Shown here: positions 16,661 to 23,359 of the stretch, one piece after another
Layout of the letters: every line of letters begins with the position of its first letter
Position numbering within the stretch: the first letter of the stretch is position 1
Assembly: GCA_017861315.1 (NCBI GenBank)
Contig: JAGFXP010000020.1
Span: 1 to 33,082 of the forward strand
Source of the DNA: Bacillota bacterium
GTDB lineage: Bacteria; Bacillota; Clostridia; Clostridiales; Clostridiaceae
Length of the DNA stretch: 33,082 nucleotides
Reading direction: 5' to 3'
Notes under the pieces: generated by a model
Told to the model about the DNA's origin: nothing
Seen by the model: only the letters and a program-made list of their open reading frames with translations
Databases searched by the model: none
Made by a program: the position numbers and the translations under genes

Positions 16661-17590
16661 ATGGTAATTAATTTTAAGAACTTTTTACTTAAATATATTT
16701 CTTTAATCGGATTATTGACTCTATGCATAATAATCGCGTTGATATCGCCGAGGTTCCTGACAGTATCGAACATTCTGAACGTGCTCACCCAGGTATCTGT
16801 TAATGCGATACTCGCGATAGGCATGTCGTTCGTAATCCTGACAGGCGGCATAGACCTTTCTGTGGGATCGGTGCTGGCAATAACAGGAGCTGTTCTGGCA
16901 ACCTTTGCTAAAACGGGAGGAAATATCTTGCCGGGCGTAATTGCTGCCATAATGCTGGGAGCAGCCATAGGCCTCGTAAACGGGCTTCTGGTATCAAAAG
17001 GCAAAGTTCAGGCGTTTATTGTGACGCTGGCGACGATGACAATATTCAGGGGAGTGACATATGTTTATACAGGAGGAAATCCGATTTCAGGCCTGGGAAA
17101 CAACATATCCTTCATCGGCAACAGTTCGATATTCGGAGTGCCTTTGCCGATATTCTTCATAATCATTGTATTGCTGATAGCATGGTATGCTTTGAACCAG
17201 ACAAGGTTCGGAAGATATATTTATGCTCTCGGGGGCAACGAGGATTCGGCAAGGCTTTCGGGCATAAGCACTAACAGGATAAAAAGCCTGGTTTATGTCA
17301 TATCCGGCGTTACTGCGGCTATTGCGGGAATAATAGTGACAAGCAGAATCGGATCCGCGTCTCCGAATGCAGGTGTAGGATTTGAGCTCGATGCGATCGC
17401 GGCAGTCGTTCTGGGAGGAACAAGCCTGGCAGGCGGAGAAGGCAAGGTTACCGGTACGATAATCGGGGCGCTTATAATCGGAGTGCTGAACAACGGATTG
17501 AACCTGATGGGCGTTTCTCCATTCTATCAGGCCATAGTAAAAGGTTTAGTAATCCTTCTGGCAGTCCTTTTGGACAAGAAGGAAAAATAA
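16661..17590 (+). CDS. rbsC: Ribose ABC transporter, permease
   Basis: A 309-residue membrane protein with about 8-10 hydrophobic segments, e.g. ISLIGLLTLCIIIALISPRF at the N terminus. Family markers: LTGGIDLSVGSVLAI (about 65-79), the cytosolic loop ALGGNEDSARLSGIS that contacts RbsA, and VLGGTSLAGGEGKVTGT. Length is normal for RbsC (about 320). ATG 16661 has AAGGAG at suitable spacing. Confidence 0.96.
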   Translation: MVINFKNFLLKYISLIGLLTLCIIIALISPRFLTVSNILNVLTQVSVNAILAIGMSFVILTGGIDLSVGSVLAITGAVLATFAKTGGNILPGVIAAIMLGAAIGLVNGLLVSKGKVQAFIVTLATMTIFRGVTYVYTGGNPISGLGNNISFIGNSSIFGVPLPIFFIIIVLLIAWYALNQTRFGRYIYALGGNEDSARLSGISTNRIKSLVYVISGVTAAIAGIIVTSRIGSASPNAGVGFELDAIAAVVLGGTSLAGGEGKVTGTIIGALIIGVLNNGLNLMGVSPFYQAIVKGLVILLAVLLDKKEK

Positions 17591-17618
17591 AAAAACAAAT
17601 TACAAGGGGGACATTTCA

Positions 17619-18530
17619 ATGAAAAAGAAACACTTGAAACTCATGGCGTTGGCGCTCACAGGCGCTATGCTGCTTGCTGGCCTGACCGGCTGCGGAAGCA
17701 AATCAACTTCAGAAACCGACTCAAAGAAAAAGGTGGGTCTGGTCCTGTCAACCCTCAACAATCCTTTCTTCGTTTCTATGAAAGAGGGAGCCCAGAAGGC
17801 GGCTGACGAGGCTGGCTACACTCTGATAGTAGCGGACTCCGGCAACGATGCGGCCAAGGAAAGATCAAACGTTGAAGATTTGATCCAGCAGGGCGTTTCA
17901 GTACTGATCATCAACCCTACAGACAGCGACGCGGTCGGCAATGCAATAAAAGTTGCGAACGACAGCAAGATCCCTGTTATAACAGTTGACAGGAAAGCCA
18001 ACAGCGGAACCGTAGCTTGCTACATCGCTTCGGACAACGTAACTGCAGGAAAAATGGCTGCAGAATTCCTGGCTCAGAAACTCGGAAACAAAGGAAACAT
18101 TGTTGAGATTCAGGGAACTCCTGGCGCTTCAGCAACAAATGACAGAGGCAAGGGCTTTGCTGACTTTATCGCAACTCTCCCTGACATGAAAATAGTTGCA
18201 AGCCAGTCGGCAAACTTTGACAGACAGAAGGGCCTTGATGTTATGCAGAACATAATGCAGTCAACTCCTGAGTTCGATGCAGTATTCGCACACAATGATG
18301 AAATGGCTCTTGGAGCAATAAACGCATTGGCAGGAAAGAATGTTTTAGTTGTTGGAATCGACGGCGGAGCAGATGCTCAGAAAGCAGTTCAGGAAGGAAC
18401 TATGGCAGCGACAATCGCTCAGCAGCCAGACCTGATGGGAAGCCTTGCAGTACAAAACGCTGTAAAAATCATAAACAATGAAACAGTTCCGGCATCCATA
18501 CCAGTTGACCTGAAATTAATAACCAAATAA
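17619..18530 (+). CDS. rbsB: Ribose-binding lipoprotein of the ABC transporter
   Basis: A 303-residue extracellular solute-binding protein. Signal peptide MKKKHLKLMALALTGAMLLA ends in the lipobox LTGC with lipidated C25, as expected for a Gram-positive anchored receptor. The mature part is a type-1 periplasmic-binding fold: LSTLNNPFFVSMKEGA, LIINPTDSDAV, VPVITVDR-like IPVITVDRKA, HNDEMALGAINAL and VVGIDGGADA, all typical of ribose binding. ATG 17619 follows AAGGGGG. Last gene of the rbs operon, followed by a hairpin terminator. Confidence 0.95.
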   Translation: MKKKHLKLMALALTGAMLLAGLTGCGSKSTSETDSKKKVGLVLSTLNNPFFVSMKEGAQKAADEAGYTLIVADSGNDAAKERSNVEDLIQQGVSVLIINPTDSDAVGNAIKVANDSKIPVITVDRKANSGTVACYIASDNVTAGKMAAEFLAQKLGNKGNIVEIQGTPGASATNDRGKGFADFIATLPDMKIVASQSANFDRQKGLDVMQNIMQSTPEFDAVFAHNDEMALGAINALAGKNVLVVGIDGGADAQKAVQEGTMAATIAQQPDLMGSLAVQNAVKIINNETVPASIPVDLKLITK

Positions 18531-18544
18531 TAAAATTACAGTGA

Positions 18545-18600
18545 GAGCTGCTGCACAACTAACTCGCCGTTAGATGAGCGGCAGCTCATTTAGTTTGATT
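18545..18600 (+). terminator. Probable terminator after rbsB
   Basis: Ten-pair stem GAGCTGCTGC (18545-18554) / GCGGCAGCTC (18578-18587, one G-U pair) with an inner CTAAC/GTTAG stem, followed by ATTTAGTTTGATT. The T tract is interrupted, so some readthrough into the lacI-type gene is possible. Confidence 0.6.
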
Positions 18601-18606
18601 TATGCG

Positions 18607-18634
18607 TTGCTATGCTAAAGCGTTTTAGTATGAT
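18607..18634 (+). promoter_or_regulatory. Promoter of the LacI-family gene with an operator in its spacer
   Basis: TTGCTA (18607-18612), 16-base spacer, TATGAT (18629-18634). The spacer is almost filled by CTAAAGCGTTTTAG (18615-18628), a near-perfect palindrome around a central CG (one mismatched pair), the typical shape of a LacI-family operator. This suggests autorepression or control by another LacI/CcpA-type protein. Confidence 0.6.
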
Positions 18635-18666
18635 AGAATAAATAAAACTGATTTTGAGAGGTACGT

Positions 18667-19665
18667 ATGAAAAAAGTTACTATGTTGGATATTGCAACGA
18701 AAGCTGGGGTATCAAAAGCAACAGTATCGATGGTGTTAAACAAAAGGGATGAAAATATCAGCAGCGATACCAGAAACAGAATTCTGCAGATTGCAAATGA
18801 GCTGAACTATATACCGAATTCTTTGGCAAGGAGCCTCAGCACGAAAAAAACCGAGACGATAGGGATTATAATTCCTGATATAACAAACCCGTTTTTTTCA
18901 GAAATGGCAAGGGCGATCGAAGACGTCGCAAGCAACCTTGGCTACAACGTGATCTTCTGCAATTCCGATAATGAACTCAACAAGGAAAACAAATATGTCA
19001 AGCTGCTCATCAGCAAGCTGGTGGATGGGGTTGTCTTTATCCCCGGAGGAAAAAGCAATGAGAACCTCCAGATACTGATAAACAATAACGTCCCGTTTGT
19101 TCTGGTCGACAGATATGTTGAAGGCTTTGAGAAGTATTATGGAGTCTATTGCATGAACAAGCTGGGCATAACAAAAGCAGTCGATTACCTTGTCGGCAGG
19201 GGAAAGAAAAAAATAGCTTTTGTCAGGGGACCTCATTCGGTAGAAATCTCCACGCAAAGGTTAGAGGGATACACGGAGACGATGAAGAAATACGCGCTGT
19301 TTGACGAAAAGCTCATTTTTGAGAATGAATTCACGATAGAAGGCGGAATCGAAACAACGAAAAAAATCCTTCAGCTGAAAGAAAAAGTTGATTCAATAAT
19401 ATTCAGTAATGACATAATGGCATTCGGAGGCATTAAGGTTTTAATAAAAAAAGGATACAAAATCCCTCAGGACATTAGCGTCATCGGATATGATAACATC
19501 GAAATGTCGGAGTTCATGGAGCCCGAGCTTACAACCGTAAGCCAGCCTATCTATGAGATGGGGAAATGCGCCTGCGAACTGCTTATAAATATTGTAAACG
19601 GTAAAGCAATCGATGAAAAACAGGTATACTTTGAGCCCGACCTGATAATTAGGGGAACGGCATAA
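18667..19665 (+). CDS. LacI-family regulator, probably the ribose regulator
   Basis: A 332-residue repressor-type protein. Helix-turn-helix at residues 4-25 ([20 protein letters not shown]), hinge helix around [12 protein letters not shown], then a sugar-binding core ([66 protein letters not shown] in pieces) typical of RbsR/CcpA-like proteins. It lies just after rbsKDACB and just before transaldolase, so a role as ribose-responsive repressor of rbs is likely but inferred. The palindrome at the rbs start site is its best candidate operator. It has its own promoter with an operator-like spacer. Confidence 0.88.
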   Translation: MKKVTMLDIATKAGVSKATVSMVLNKRDENISSDTRNRILQIANELNYIPNSLARSLSTKKTETIGIIIPDITNPFFSEMARAIEDVASNLGYNVIFCNSDNELNKENKYVKLLISKLVDGVVFIPGGKSNENLQILINNNVPFVLVDRYVEGFEKYYGVYCMNKLGITKAVDYLVGRGKKKIAFVRGPHSVEISTQRLEGYTETMKKYALFDEKLIFENEFTIEGGIETTKKILQLKEKVDSIIFSNDIMAFGGIKVLIKKGYKIPQDISVIGYDNIEMSEFMEPELTTVSQPIYEMGKCACELLINIVNGKAIDEKQVYFEPDLIIRGTA

Positions 19666-19696
19666 AAAAACAGATTATCTGAAAGGGGAATACGAA

Positions 19697-20359
19697 ATGA
19701 AACTTTTTATCGACACAGCGAACATCAAGGAAATAATCGAAGCAAATGAGATGGGAGTAATAAGCGGAGTAACTACAAACCCGTCCCTAATCGCAAGGGA
19801 AGGCAGGGACTACAGCGAGGTTATAGCCGAAATCGCTGAAATCGTAGACGGTCCTATAAGCTGCGAGGTCAAAGCCACCATATCAGACGCTAAGGCAATG
19901 GTAGAGCAGGGAAGGGATATCGCAGCGATCCATCCTAACGTGGTTGTAAAAATCCCGATGACAAAAGATGGGCTGAAGGCTACGAAGATGCTTTCAGATG
20001 AAGGCATAAAAGTCAACGTCACGCTCATATTCACTGCAGCACAGGCGCTGCTGGCGGCAAGGGCTGGTGCAAGCTTTGTATCGCCGTTTCTGGGACGTCT
20101 TGACGACATATCAGTTCCCGGCATAGACCTCGTCAGATCGATCTCTGAGATGTTCTCGAATTATGCTGACATCGATACGGAAATAATTGCGGCTAGCATC
20201 CGAAATCCCATTCACGTGACTGACTGCGCCCTGGCTGGTGCAGATATAGCGACACTTCCTTGGCCGGTTATCGAAGCAATGACAAAGCATCCGCTGACCG
20301 ACCAGGGCATCGAAAAGTTCCAGAAAGATTACCTCGCGGTATTCGGGGAGCAGTCATAA
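19697..20359 (+). CDS. tal: Transaldolase (TalC/FSA-like small form)
   Basis: A 220-residue class I aldolase-fold enzyme moving the dihydroxyacetone unit between sugar phosphates in the non-oxidative pentose phosphate pathway. Visible: [10 protein letters not shown] at the N terminus, [10 protein letters not shown] (24-33), EVKA, Schiff-base lysine K85 in [27 protein letters not shown] in pieces, and SPFLGRLDD. The short length is that of the TalC/fructose-6-phosphate aldolase group; activity as transaldolase rather than FSA is the usual case in Firmicutes but is not proven by sequence. It lies 31 bases after the LacI gene with GAAAGGGGA as ribosome binding site, so it is probably co-transcribed and processes ribose 5-phosphate from the rbs pathway. 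Confidence 0.92.
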   Translation: MKLFIDTANIKEIIEANEMGVISGVTTNPSLIAREGRDYSEVIAEIAEIVDGPISCEVKATISDAKAMVEQGRDIAAIHPNVVVKIPMTKDGLKATKMLSDEGIKVNVTLIFTAAQALLAARAGASFVSPFLGRLDDISVPGIDLVRSISEMFSNYADIDTEIIAASIRNPIHVTDCALAGADIATLPWPVIEAMTKHPLTDQGIEKFQKDYLAVFGEQS

Positions 20360-20367
20360 AAAACAAC

Positions 20368-20400
20368 AAGCGCGTATCGGTCGATATGCGCTTTTGTCTT
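20368..20400. terminator. Bidirectional terminator between transaldolase and the dioxygenase-family gene
   Basis: Twelve-pair stem AAGCGCGTATCG (20368-20379) / CGATATGCGCTT (20382-20393, one G-U pair) followed by TTGTCTT on the plus strand. On the minus strand the stem is followed by GTTGTTTTTT, a good T tract for the leftward gene. Confidence 0.8.
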
Positions 20401-20411
20401 ATAGAAGTTCC

Positions 20412-21188
20412 CTATTCAAAAAGGTACGATGTCATTGATATGGAGCCCATCGTTCGTGATTCGTTGAAGATTGTTATCCTATCGTCATACCTGGATGCTC
20501 CCAGGACGTATAGCAGGGGATAGTAGTGCTCGGGGGTGAAGAAGGCCATCTCGGAAGACTTTCCTGCATTCCCGTAGTTTATGACATCCTCGAACTTGCG
20601 AGCTTTTATGCGGTCCCTGATGAATGCGTCGAACTCGTCGGCCCATTGAAACCCAGAATCCATGCCCCACTTAGCCATTGAAAGGTTGTGGACTATGTTG
20701 CCGCTTCCCATAATAAGGACGCCCTTCTCCCTGAGGGAGGATATCTCCCTTCCGATCCTGAAATGCGCATCGAAGCTGGTGAGGCTGTCGACGCTGAGCT
20801 GCAGGACAGGTATGTCAGCCTCCGGGTACATCCTGCGAAGCACGGACCAGGTGCCGTGGTCTATTCCCCAGGAATTGTCCAGCTCCACTTCGGAGCTGAT
20901 CATTCCTTTTAGCTGGCGGGCAAGCTCAGGCGCGCCGGGCGCGTTGTATGCAACCTGGTAAAGCTCGTCAGGGAAACCGTAAATGTCATACACGGTCTCA
21001 GGTTTGGCAGCGTCCGAAACCTTTGTAACCTTCGTGTACCAGTGTGCAGAAATAGAAAGGATCGCCTCCGGCTTAGGTATCTTCCTGGCTATCTCGATCC
21101 AGCCTCTCGAGTATTCGTTGTCCTCGATGGCGTTCATAGGGTTTCCGTGGCCCACGAACAGCACTGGCATCTTCTTCATTTCAGGCAT
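20412..21188 (-). CDS. Class III extradiol-dioxygenase-family protein (YgiD/DODA-like)
   Basis: A 258-residue protein of the LigB/DODA family. Conserved metal and active-site histidines are visible in LFVGHGNPMNAIED (N terminus), SISAHWYT, GIDHGTW and GSGNIVHNL. Characterised plant and E. coli YgiD members open the ring of DOPA with oxygen; here the host looks anaerobic, so the real substrate is uncertain. The frame opens at a TTG (21206), but ATG 21188 is preferred because AGAGGTGA lies 6 bases upstream. Transcribed leftward against transaldolase, with a shared terminator. Confidence 0.85.
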   Translation of the reverse strand: MPEMKKMPVLFVGHGNPMNAIEDNEYSRGWIEIARKIPKPEAILSISAHWYTKVTKVSDAAKPETVYDIYGFPDELYQVAYNAPGAPELARQLKGMISSEVELDNSWGIDHGTWSVLRRMYPEADIPVLQLSVDSLTSFDAHFRIGREISSLREKGVLIMGSGNIVHNLSMAKWGMDSGFQWADEFDAFIRDRIKARKFEDVINYGNAGKSSEMAFFTPEHYYPLLYVLGASRYDDRITIFNESRTMGSISMTSYLFE

Positions 21189-21319
21189 TCCGATCACCTC
21201 TATCAAATTATTTGTAAACTCTATATGTCTATATCATAGGTTTTTATTCGAGCATTGTAAAGCGCGCAGTTTTTGATAATCCGAACGTTCAGAAAAATAT
21301 TTCAAAAATATTTCGAATA

Positions 21320-21390
21320 TAACGTTTTCAGCTTCTTCAGGGGTATTGAATTATTATGCAGGATGATTTACAATGTAAACAGATGAAAAC
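21320..21390 (+). promoter_or_regulatory. amtB promoter block, near-identical to the one before the long glutamine synthetase
   Basis: This lies in the 344-base stretch between the dioxygenase gene and amtB. TTGAAT (21346-21351), 17 bases, TACAAT (21369-21374), start near 21381. The 71 bases 21320-21390 align without gaps to 23181-23251 with 63 identities by my count. Upstream of the -35 box, TAACGTTTTCAGCTT (21320-21334) is identical in both. Read on the other strand it is TGAAAACGTTATAT, matching the cre consensus at 13 of 14 positions, with its CG centred at about -57.5. Bases 21189-21319 hold nothing I can identify beyond the start region of the leftward gene. Confidence 0.8.
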
Positions 21391-21405
21391 AAAACAGAAT
21401 AAAAG

Positions 21406-21462
21406 CGGGCAACGACGTCTGGGGTACGGAAGATAATCTTCCTGTATCTCCGGGCGTTTTTT
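21406..21462 (+). promoter_or_regulatory. amtB leader switch: ANTAR-type hexaloop hairpin overlapping an intrinsic terminator
   Basis: Hairpin CGGGC (21406-21410), loop AACGAC (21411-21416), GTCTG (21417-21421). Its loop has A at position 1 and G at position 4, the feature I recall for ANTAR-protein RNA targets. The same bases 21416-21421 begin the 5' arm of a long terminator stem (21416-21433 with 21437-21456, two single-base bulges, 3-base loop) followed by six T. The two folds exclude each other, so a protein holding the small hairpin would permit readthrough into amtB. A classical first hairpin (P1) was not found upstream. Confidence 0.65.
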
Positions 21463-21479
21463 ATTTACCCGACGTGATA

Positions 21480-21501
21480 AAAAAGGCAACGGCGTCTTTT
21501 T
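21480..21501 (+). promoter_or_regulatory. Second AACGGC hexaloop hairpin between the terminator and amtB
   Basis: Eight-pair stem AAAAAGGC (21480-21487) / GTCTTTTT (21494-21501) with loop AACGGC (A1, G4). The sequence GGCAACGGCGTCT is the same as in the glutamine synthetase leader. It sits 18 bases after the terminator T tract and about 30 bases before the amtB ribosome binding site. Its 3' side could instead pair CGTC with GACG at 21471-21474 before a T run. Role unknown. Confidence 0.45.
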
Positions 21502-21532
21502 ATATAAACGCAGTATAAAAGGAGGAATTATT

Positions 21533-22768
21533 ATGGGTAGTATCAATTTGGCGGACACTAGTTTTATGATTTTTTCAACGGCACTGGTCATGCTTATGAC
21601 ACCGGGTCTGGCGCTTTTTTATGGGGGCATGGTCAGAAGGAAGAACGTCCTCAATACCACGGCCAAGAGCTACGCCGCCATGGTTTTGATTTCAATACAA
21701 TGGATACTTATCGGGTACACGTTGTGCTTTGGAAAAGATACCGGGGGGATAATAGGCAGCCTGCAGTGGCTGGGACTGAACGGGGTGGGATACGATCCTA
21801 ATCCGGACTATGCGGCAAACCTTCCCGCGCAGCTGTTCATGCTTTTCCAGCTCATGTTTGCGATCATAACACCGGCACTCATTTCCGGAGCTCTTGTCGA
21901 GAGGATGAACTTCCTGGCGTTCTCGATATTCGTCCTGGCGTGGGCTACGCTGGTCTACGACCCCATAGCGCACTGGGTATGGGGAGTCGGAGGCTGGCTC
22001 AGAACCATGGGTGCACTCGACTTCGCGGGAGGGGATGTGGTGCACATCAGCTCCGGTGTTTCAGCCCTTGTTGCAGCGATAATGCTTGGCAAGAGAAGAA
22101 AGCTTGAAACCATAACACCTCACAACGTGCCGCTCACACTTCTTGGAGCAGGGCTTCTCTGGTTCGGATGGTTCGGATTCAACGCCGGAAGCGCTCTCGG
22201 GGTCAACAGCGTGGCGCTCAACGCATTCATCACGACAAACACCGCAGCAGCGGCTGCTGCAGTATCGTGGGCGATATGCGAACTGATCCACAGAGGCAAG
22301 ATAACATGCCTAGGCATAGGTACAGGCATAGTGGTGGGACTCGTAAACATAACGCCGGCGGCAGGCTTTGTCAGCCCTATGGCATCACTGGCTATCGGAG
22401 CCGTAGGAGGAGCCATAAGCTTCTTTGCGGTAACTGTCATCAAGGCGAAGTTCAAATACGACGACGCGCTTGACGCATTCGGCTGCCACGGCATAGGCGG
22501 TATTTGGGGCGGTATCGCAACAGGCATATTCGCTTCGAAGGCGATAAACCCGGCAGGTGCCGACGGGCTTCTCCACGGAAACCCCAAGCTCGTGCTTATC
22601 CAGCTTGTGGCCATCGTCGTAACCGTAGCGTATTCTGCGCTGATGACCTTCGTGATACTCAAGATCATCGACAAGGTGATAAAGATAAGGGTCAGCGTCG
22701 AGGAAGAGCGGGAAGGACTGGATATCGCGCAGCACGGCGAGGAAGCTTACAACGGGCTGAATGCCTAA
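21533..22768 (+). CDS. amtB: Ammonium transporter
   Basis: A 411-residue Amt/MEP/Rh channel protein with about 11 membrane segments. Family residues: TPGLALFYGGMVRRKN (23-38), the D168/H171 site in GDVVHISSGVSALVAA (first pore histidine), and DAFGCHGIGGIWGG with the second pore histidine H319. The acidic C-terminal tail is the usual docking region for PII. There is no extra signal peptide. ATG 21533 follows AAAAGGAGG. It is followed 29 bases later by a PII gene, the classic amtB-glnK pair, which points to PII-gated uptake under nitrogen limitation. Expression is probably controlled by the leader terminator. Confidence 0.96.
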   Translation: MGSINLADTSFMIFSTALVMLMTPGLALFYGGMVRRKNVLNTTAKSYAAMVLISIQWILIGYTLCFGKDTGGIIGSLQWLGLNGVGYDPNPDYAANLPAQLFMLFQLMFAIITPALISGALVERMNFLAFSIFVLAWATLVYDPIAHWVWGVGGWLRTMGALDFAGGDVVHISSGVSALVAAIMLGKRRKLETITPHNVPLTLLGAGLLWFGWFGFNAGSALGVNSVALNAFITTNTAAAAAAVSWAICELIHRGKITCLGIGTGIVVGLVNITPAAGFVSPMASLAIGAVGGAISFFAVTVIKAKFKYDDALDAFGCHGIGGIWGGIATGIFASKAINPAGADGLLHGNPKLVLIQLVAIVVTVAYSALMTFVILKIIDKVIKIRVSVEEEREGLDIAQHGEEAYNGLNA

Positions 22769-22797
22769 TCTTATAATGAAGGAGAGGAGGAGCAGTA

Positions 22798-23163
22798 ATG
22801 AATGAAATAAAGCTTACAAAAATAGATATCCTTACATCCCCGAGCAAGTTCGAGGAGCTTAAGGAGGCGCTTAGCCAGATAGGCATATCCGGCATGACCG
22901 TATCGAACGTCCTGGGCTGCGGGGTGCAGAAGGGACACAGGGAGTTCTACAGGGGACGAGAAGTTGAAATCAACCTGCTGCAGAAGGTCAAGGTCGAGAT
23001 AGTTGTCTGCGAGGTTCCGGTCCAGGCGGTAGTGGATGCTGCCATGAAGGTCCTCCACACTGGGGAGATGGGTGACGGAAAGATATTCATTTATGATGTG
23101 GTTAACGTAATCCGCATAAGCAACGGGGCGGAGGGCAGGGATGCTCTCCAGTATGACAAATAA
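22798..23163 (+). CDS. glnK: PII nitrogen signalling protein GlnK (first copy)
   Basis: A 121-residue PII protein that senses 2-oxoglutarate/ATP/ADP and would block AmtB. Visible: KIDILTSPSKFEELKEAL, GITGMTVS-like GISGMTVSNVLGCGVQKG, the T loop (about 42-60), and the nucleotide-binding TGEMGDGKIFIYDV and VIRISNGAEG segments. The T loop reads YRGREVEINLLQKV, so the position of the uridylylated tyrosine (E. coli Y51) is V56 here. Modification by GlnD at this site is therefore ruled out. It is in an operon with amtB; strong ribosome binding site GGAGAGGAGG. Very similar to the copy at 25321. Confidence 0.94.
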   Translation: MNEIKLTKIDILTSPSKFEELKEALSQIGISGMTVSNVLGCGVQKGHREFYRGREVEINLLQKVKVEIVVCEVPVQAVVDAAMKVLHTGEMGDGKIFIYDVVNVIRISNGAEGRDALQYDK

Positions 23164-23180
23164 AAAATATTTTTGTTCGG

Positions 23181-23251
23181 TAACGTTTTCAGCTTGTCCA
23201 GGGGTATTGAACTATTAAATAAAATGATTTACAATGTAAACAGATGAAAAC
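23181..23251 (+). promoter_or_regulatory. Promoter block of the long glutamine synthetase gene (copy of the amtB block)
   Basis: TTGAAC (23207-23212), 17 bases, TACAAT (23230-23235), start near 23242. It is the ungapped 71-bp counterpart of 21320-21390. The upstream box TAACGTTTTCAGCTT (23181-23195) reads on the other strand as TGAAAACGTTACCG, 13 of 14 matches to the cre consensus, again centred at about -57.5. The gene thus has its own promoter and is not merely the third gene of the amtB transcript. Confidence 0.8.
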
Positions 23252-23271
23252 AGCAAAAAGAATACGAATTG

Positions 23272-23329
23272 CAGGCAACGGCGTCTGAAATAAGGAAGTT
23301 TCACTTCCTCTATTTCCAGACGTTTTTTT
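23272..23329 (+). promoter_or_regulatory. Leader switch of the long glutamine synthetase gene: ANTAR-type hairpin overlapping a terminator
   Basis: Hairpin CAGGC (23272-23276), loop AACGGC (23277-23282, A1 and G4), GTCTG (23283-23287). Bases 23282-23298 also form the 5' arm of a long terminator stem closing with 23304-23322 (two bulged C), followed by seven T (23323-23329). The design and position are the same as in the amtB leader although the terminator sequences differ, which indicates selection on the structure rather than recent copying. Confidence 0.68.
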
Positions 23330-23359
23330 GTTTGTAATTCATAACTTAGGAGGTTAATT

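Noticed and set aside
21335..21375. Sigma-54 promoter for amtB
   Set aside because: No GG-N10-GC with TGGCAC/TTGCA elements is present in both leaders; a 17-base-spaced sigma-A promoter fits both equally well.
21375..21405. A first ANTAR hairpin (P1) in the amtB leader
   Set aside because: Every A-x-x-G-x-x loop candidate between the start and 21405 was tested by eye; none is closed by more than one base pair.
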